Source: Chitinophagaceae bacterium
Lineage (GTDB): Bacteria > Bacteroidota > Bacteroidia > Chitinophagales > Chitinophagaceae
Assembly (NCBI GenBank): GCA_947468255.1
Contig: CANIMM010000185.1
Span: forward strand, 1 to 6,448
Length of the DNA: 6,448 nt
Direction: 5' to 3'
Positions 5,904 to 6,448 of this stretch are shown here, in pieces. A model generated the notes under the pieces. It was not told where the DNA came from and searched no databases. It worked only from the letters and a program-made list of their open reading frames with translations. A program made the translations under genes and the position numbers. Every line of letters begins with the position of its first letter. The first letter of the stretch is position 1.

Positions 5904-6407
5904 ATGCCCCTAAATAACGAAAAAATACAGCAAATACTTACCGCGAAATTTGGCGACCAACTTACTGACTGGCAAGCACCTTATGGGATGCTGACTTTTA
6001 CAGGCCCAAAAGAAATGAACTTGAAAGTATTGCAGTTTTTATTTGATGAACCTGAATTGGGTTTTCGTTTTTTAACGGATTTGCAAGCAGTACATTACCC
6101 CGCTAATAAGGGCCAAGAATTGGCAGTGGTATATCACTTGCATAATATGGTAGATAATATCCGTATTCGCTTTAAAGTATTTACCGATATCACCCAACCA
6201 GATGTATTCAGTGCAACCGCTTTGTACCAATCTGCCAATTTTATGGAAAGGGAAACCTATGATTTTTTTGGCGTCAATTTTACAGGTCATCCCAACCTAA
6301 TCAGAATATTAAATGTGGATGAAATGGATTATTTCCCCATGCGAAAGGAATTTCCATTGGAGGACCAGACAAGGGTGGATAAGGATGATGAAATGTTTGG
6401 GCGATAG
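5904..6407 (+). CDS. nuoC: NADH-quinone oxidoreductase subunit C (30-kDa subunit)
   Basis: Peripheral-arm structural subunit of complex I, which packs against NuoD at the base of the hydrophilic arm. The 167-residue product has the complex I 30-kDa signature at about 115-136: ERETYDFFGVNF, then TGHPNLIRIL. It is followed by YFPMRKEFPLEDQ (143-155), the usual NuoC closing segment. The N-terminal part (about 8-95) fits the domain's alpha/beta half. It is a stand-alone NuoC, not the fused NuoCD of E. coli: a stop codon (TAG, 6405-6407) follows EMFGR and no NuoD sequence continues in frame. The upstream region is AT-rich with no clear ribosome binding site. Its position after nuoB is the standard nuo order; nuoD is expected past the window edge. 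Confidence 0.96.
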   Translation: MPLNNEKIQQILTAKFGDQLTDWQAPYGMLTFTGPKEMNLKVLQFLFDEPELGFRFLTDLQAVHYPANKGQELAVVYHLHNMVDNIRIRFKVFTDITQPDVFSATALYQSANFMERETYDFFGVNFTGHPNLIRILNVDEMDYFPMRKEFPLEDQTRVDKDDEMFGR

Positions 6408-6417
6408 CACCCATAAA

Positions 6418-6431
6418 AATGCGATCGCATT
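6418..6431. repeat. 14-bp perfect palindrome after nuoC, containing GCGATCGC
   Basis: AATGCGATCGCATT is a perfect inverted repeat centred between 6424 and 6425, starting 10 bp after the nuoC stop codon. Its core GCGATCGC is GC-rich against an AT-rich background. The embedded ATG at 6419 opens only four codons before TGA, so it does not start nuoD. It could be a protein-binding site, a methylation or restriction target, or chance. Confidence 0.4.
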
Positions 6432-6448
6432 GATCGTTGGAGCGTGCG

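Noticed and set aside
6072..6290. Minus-strand open frame inside nuoC
   Set aside because: Antisense to nuoC across its signature; no promoter or family features.
6419..6433. ATG after nuoC as the start of nuoD
   Set aside because: The frame stops after four codons (TGA at 6431-6433), so it cannot be the nuoD start.

Overview
The window looks like a chromosomal segment of a Bacteroidota bacterium, most plausibly from the Chitinophagales/Sphingobacteriales side. That placement is inferred from protein style and promoter type, since no rRNA is present. The evidence is AT-rich DNA with little Shine-Dalgarno use, at least two promoters of the Bacteroidota type (-33 TTTG and -7 TAnnTTTG), a HisRS with a long linker before its LKYDLT motif, and NuoA/B/C proteins of the Bacteroidota form. 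There are no tRNA or rRNA genes, CRISPR arrays, insertion sequences or other signs of recent mobility.

Layout. (1) Bases 1-1320 are on the minus strand. A low-molecular-weight protein tyrosine phosphatase (853-1320) is followed 58 bp later by histidyl-tRNA synthetase hisS (1-794, C-terminal part outside the window). The phosphatase has a clear promoter with its -7 box only 4 nt from the ATG, and hisS shows no promoter of its own, so the two are probably co-transcribed. (2) Bases 1321-1684 are a divergent intergenic region without a convincing gene. It contains a 10-bp direct repeat with 22-bp periodicity and an imperfect hairpin. (3) Bases 1685-4705 on the plus strand form a three-gene unit: an 85-residue two-helix membrane protein, a PstS-like periplasmic-binding-protein-fold lipoprotein overlapping it by one base (TGATG), and a secreted 579-residue TPR protein with a Lys/Pro-rich tail. 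A strong intrinsic terminator at 4730-4762 closes the unit. (4) From 4774 to the end is the start of the respiratory complex I operon: promoter, nuoA, nuoB, nuoC. The operon presumably continues with nuoD beyond the edge.

How the genes work together. NuoA, NuoB and NuoC are core subunits of NADH:quinone oxidoreductase: a membrane subunit, the N2-cluster subunit and the 30-kDa peripheral-arm subunit. HisRS is translation housekeeping and the phosphatase is a probable signalling or polysaccharide-regulatory enzyme. The least understood part is the middle unit. It has a phosphate-binding-protein-like lipoprotein with no ABC permease or ATPase nearby, translationally coupled to a small membrane protein and followed by a TPR protein. 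From memory, similar binding-protein/TPR pairs in Bacteroidota often follow exbB-exbD-tonB genes, but none of those are in this window. This unit is the best candidate here for an incompletely described envelope system.
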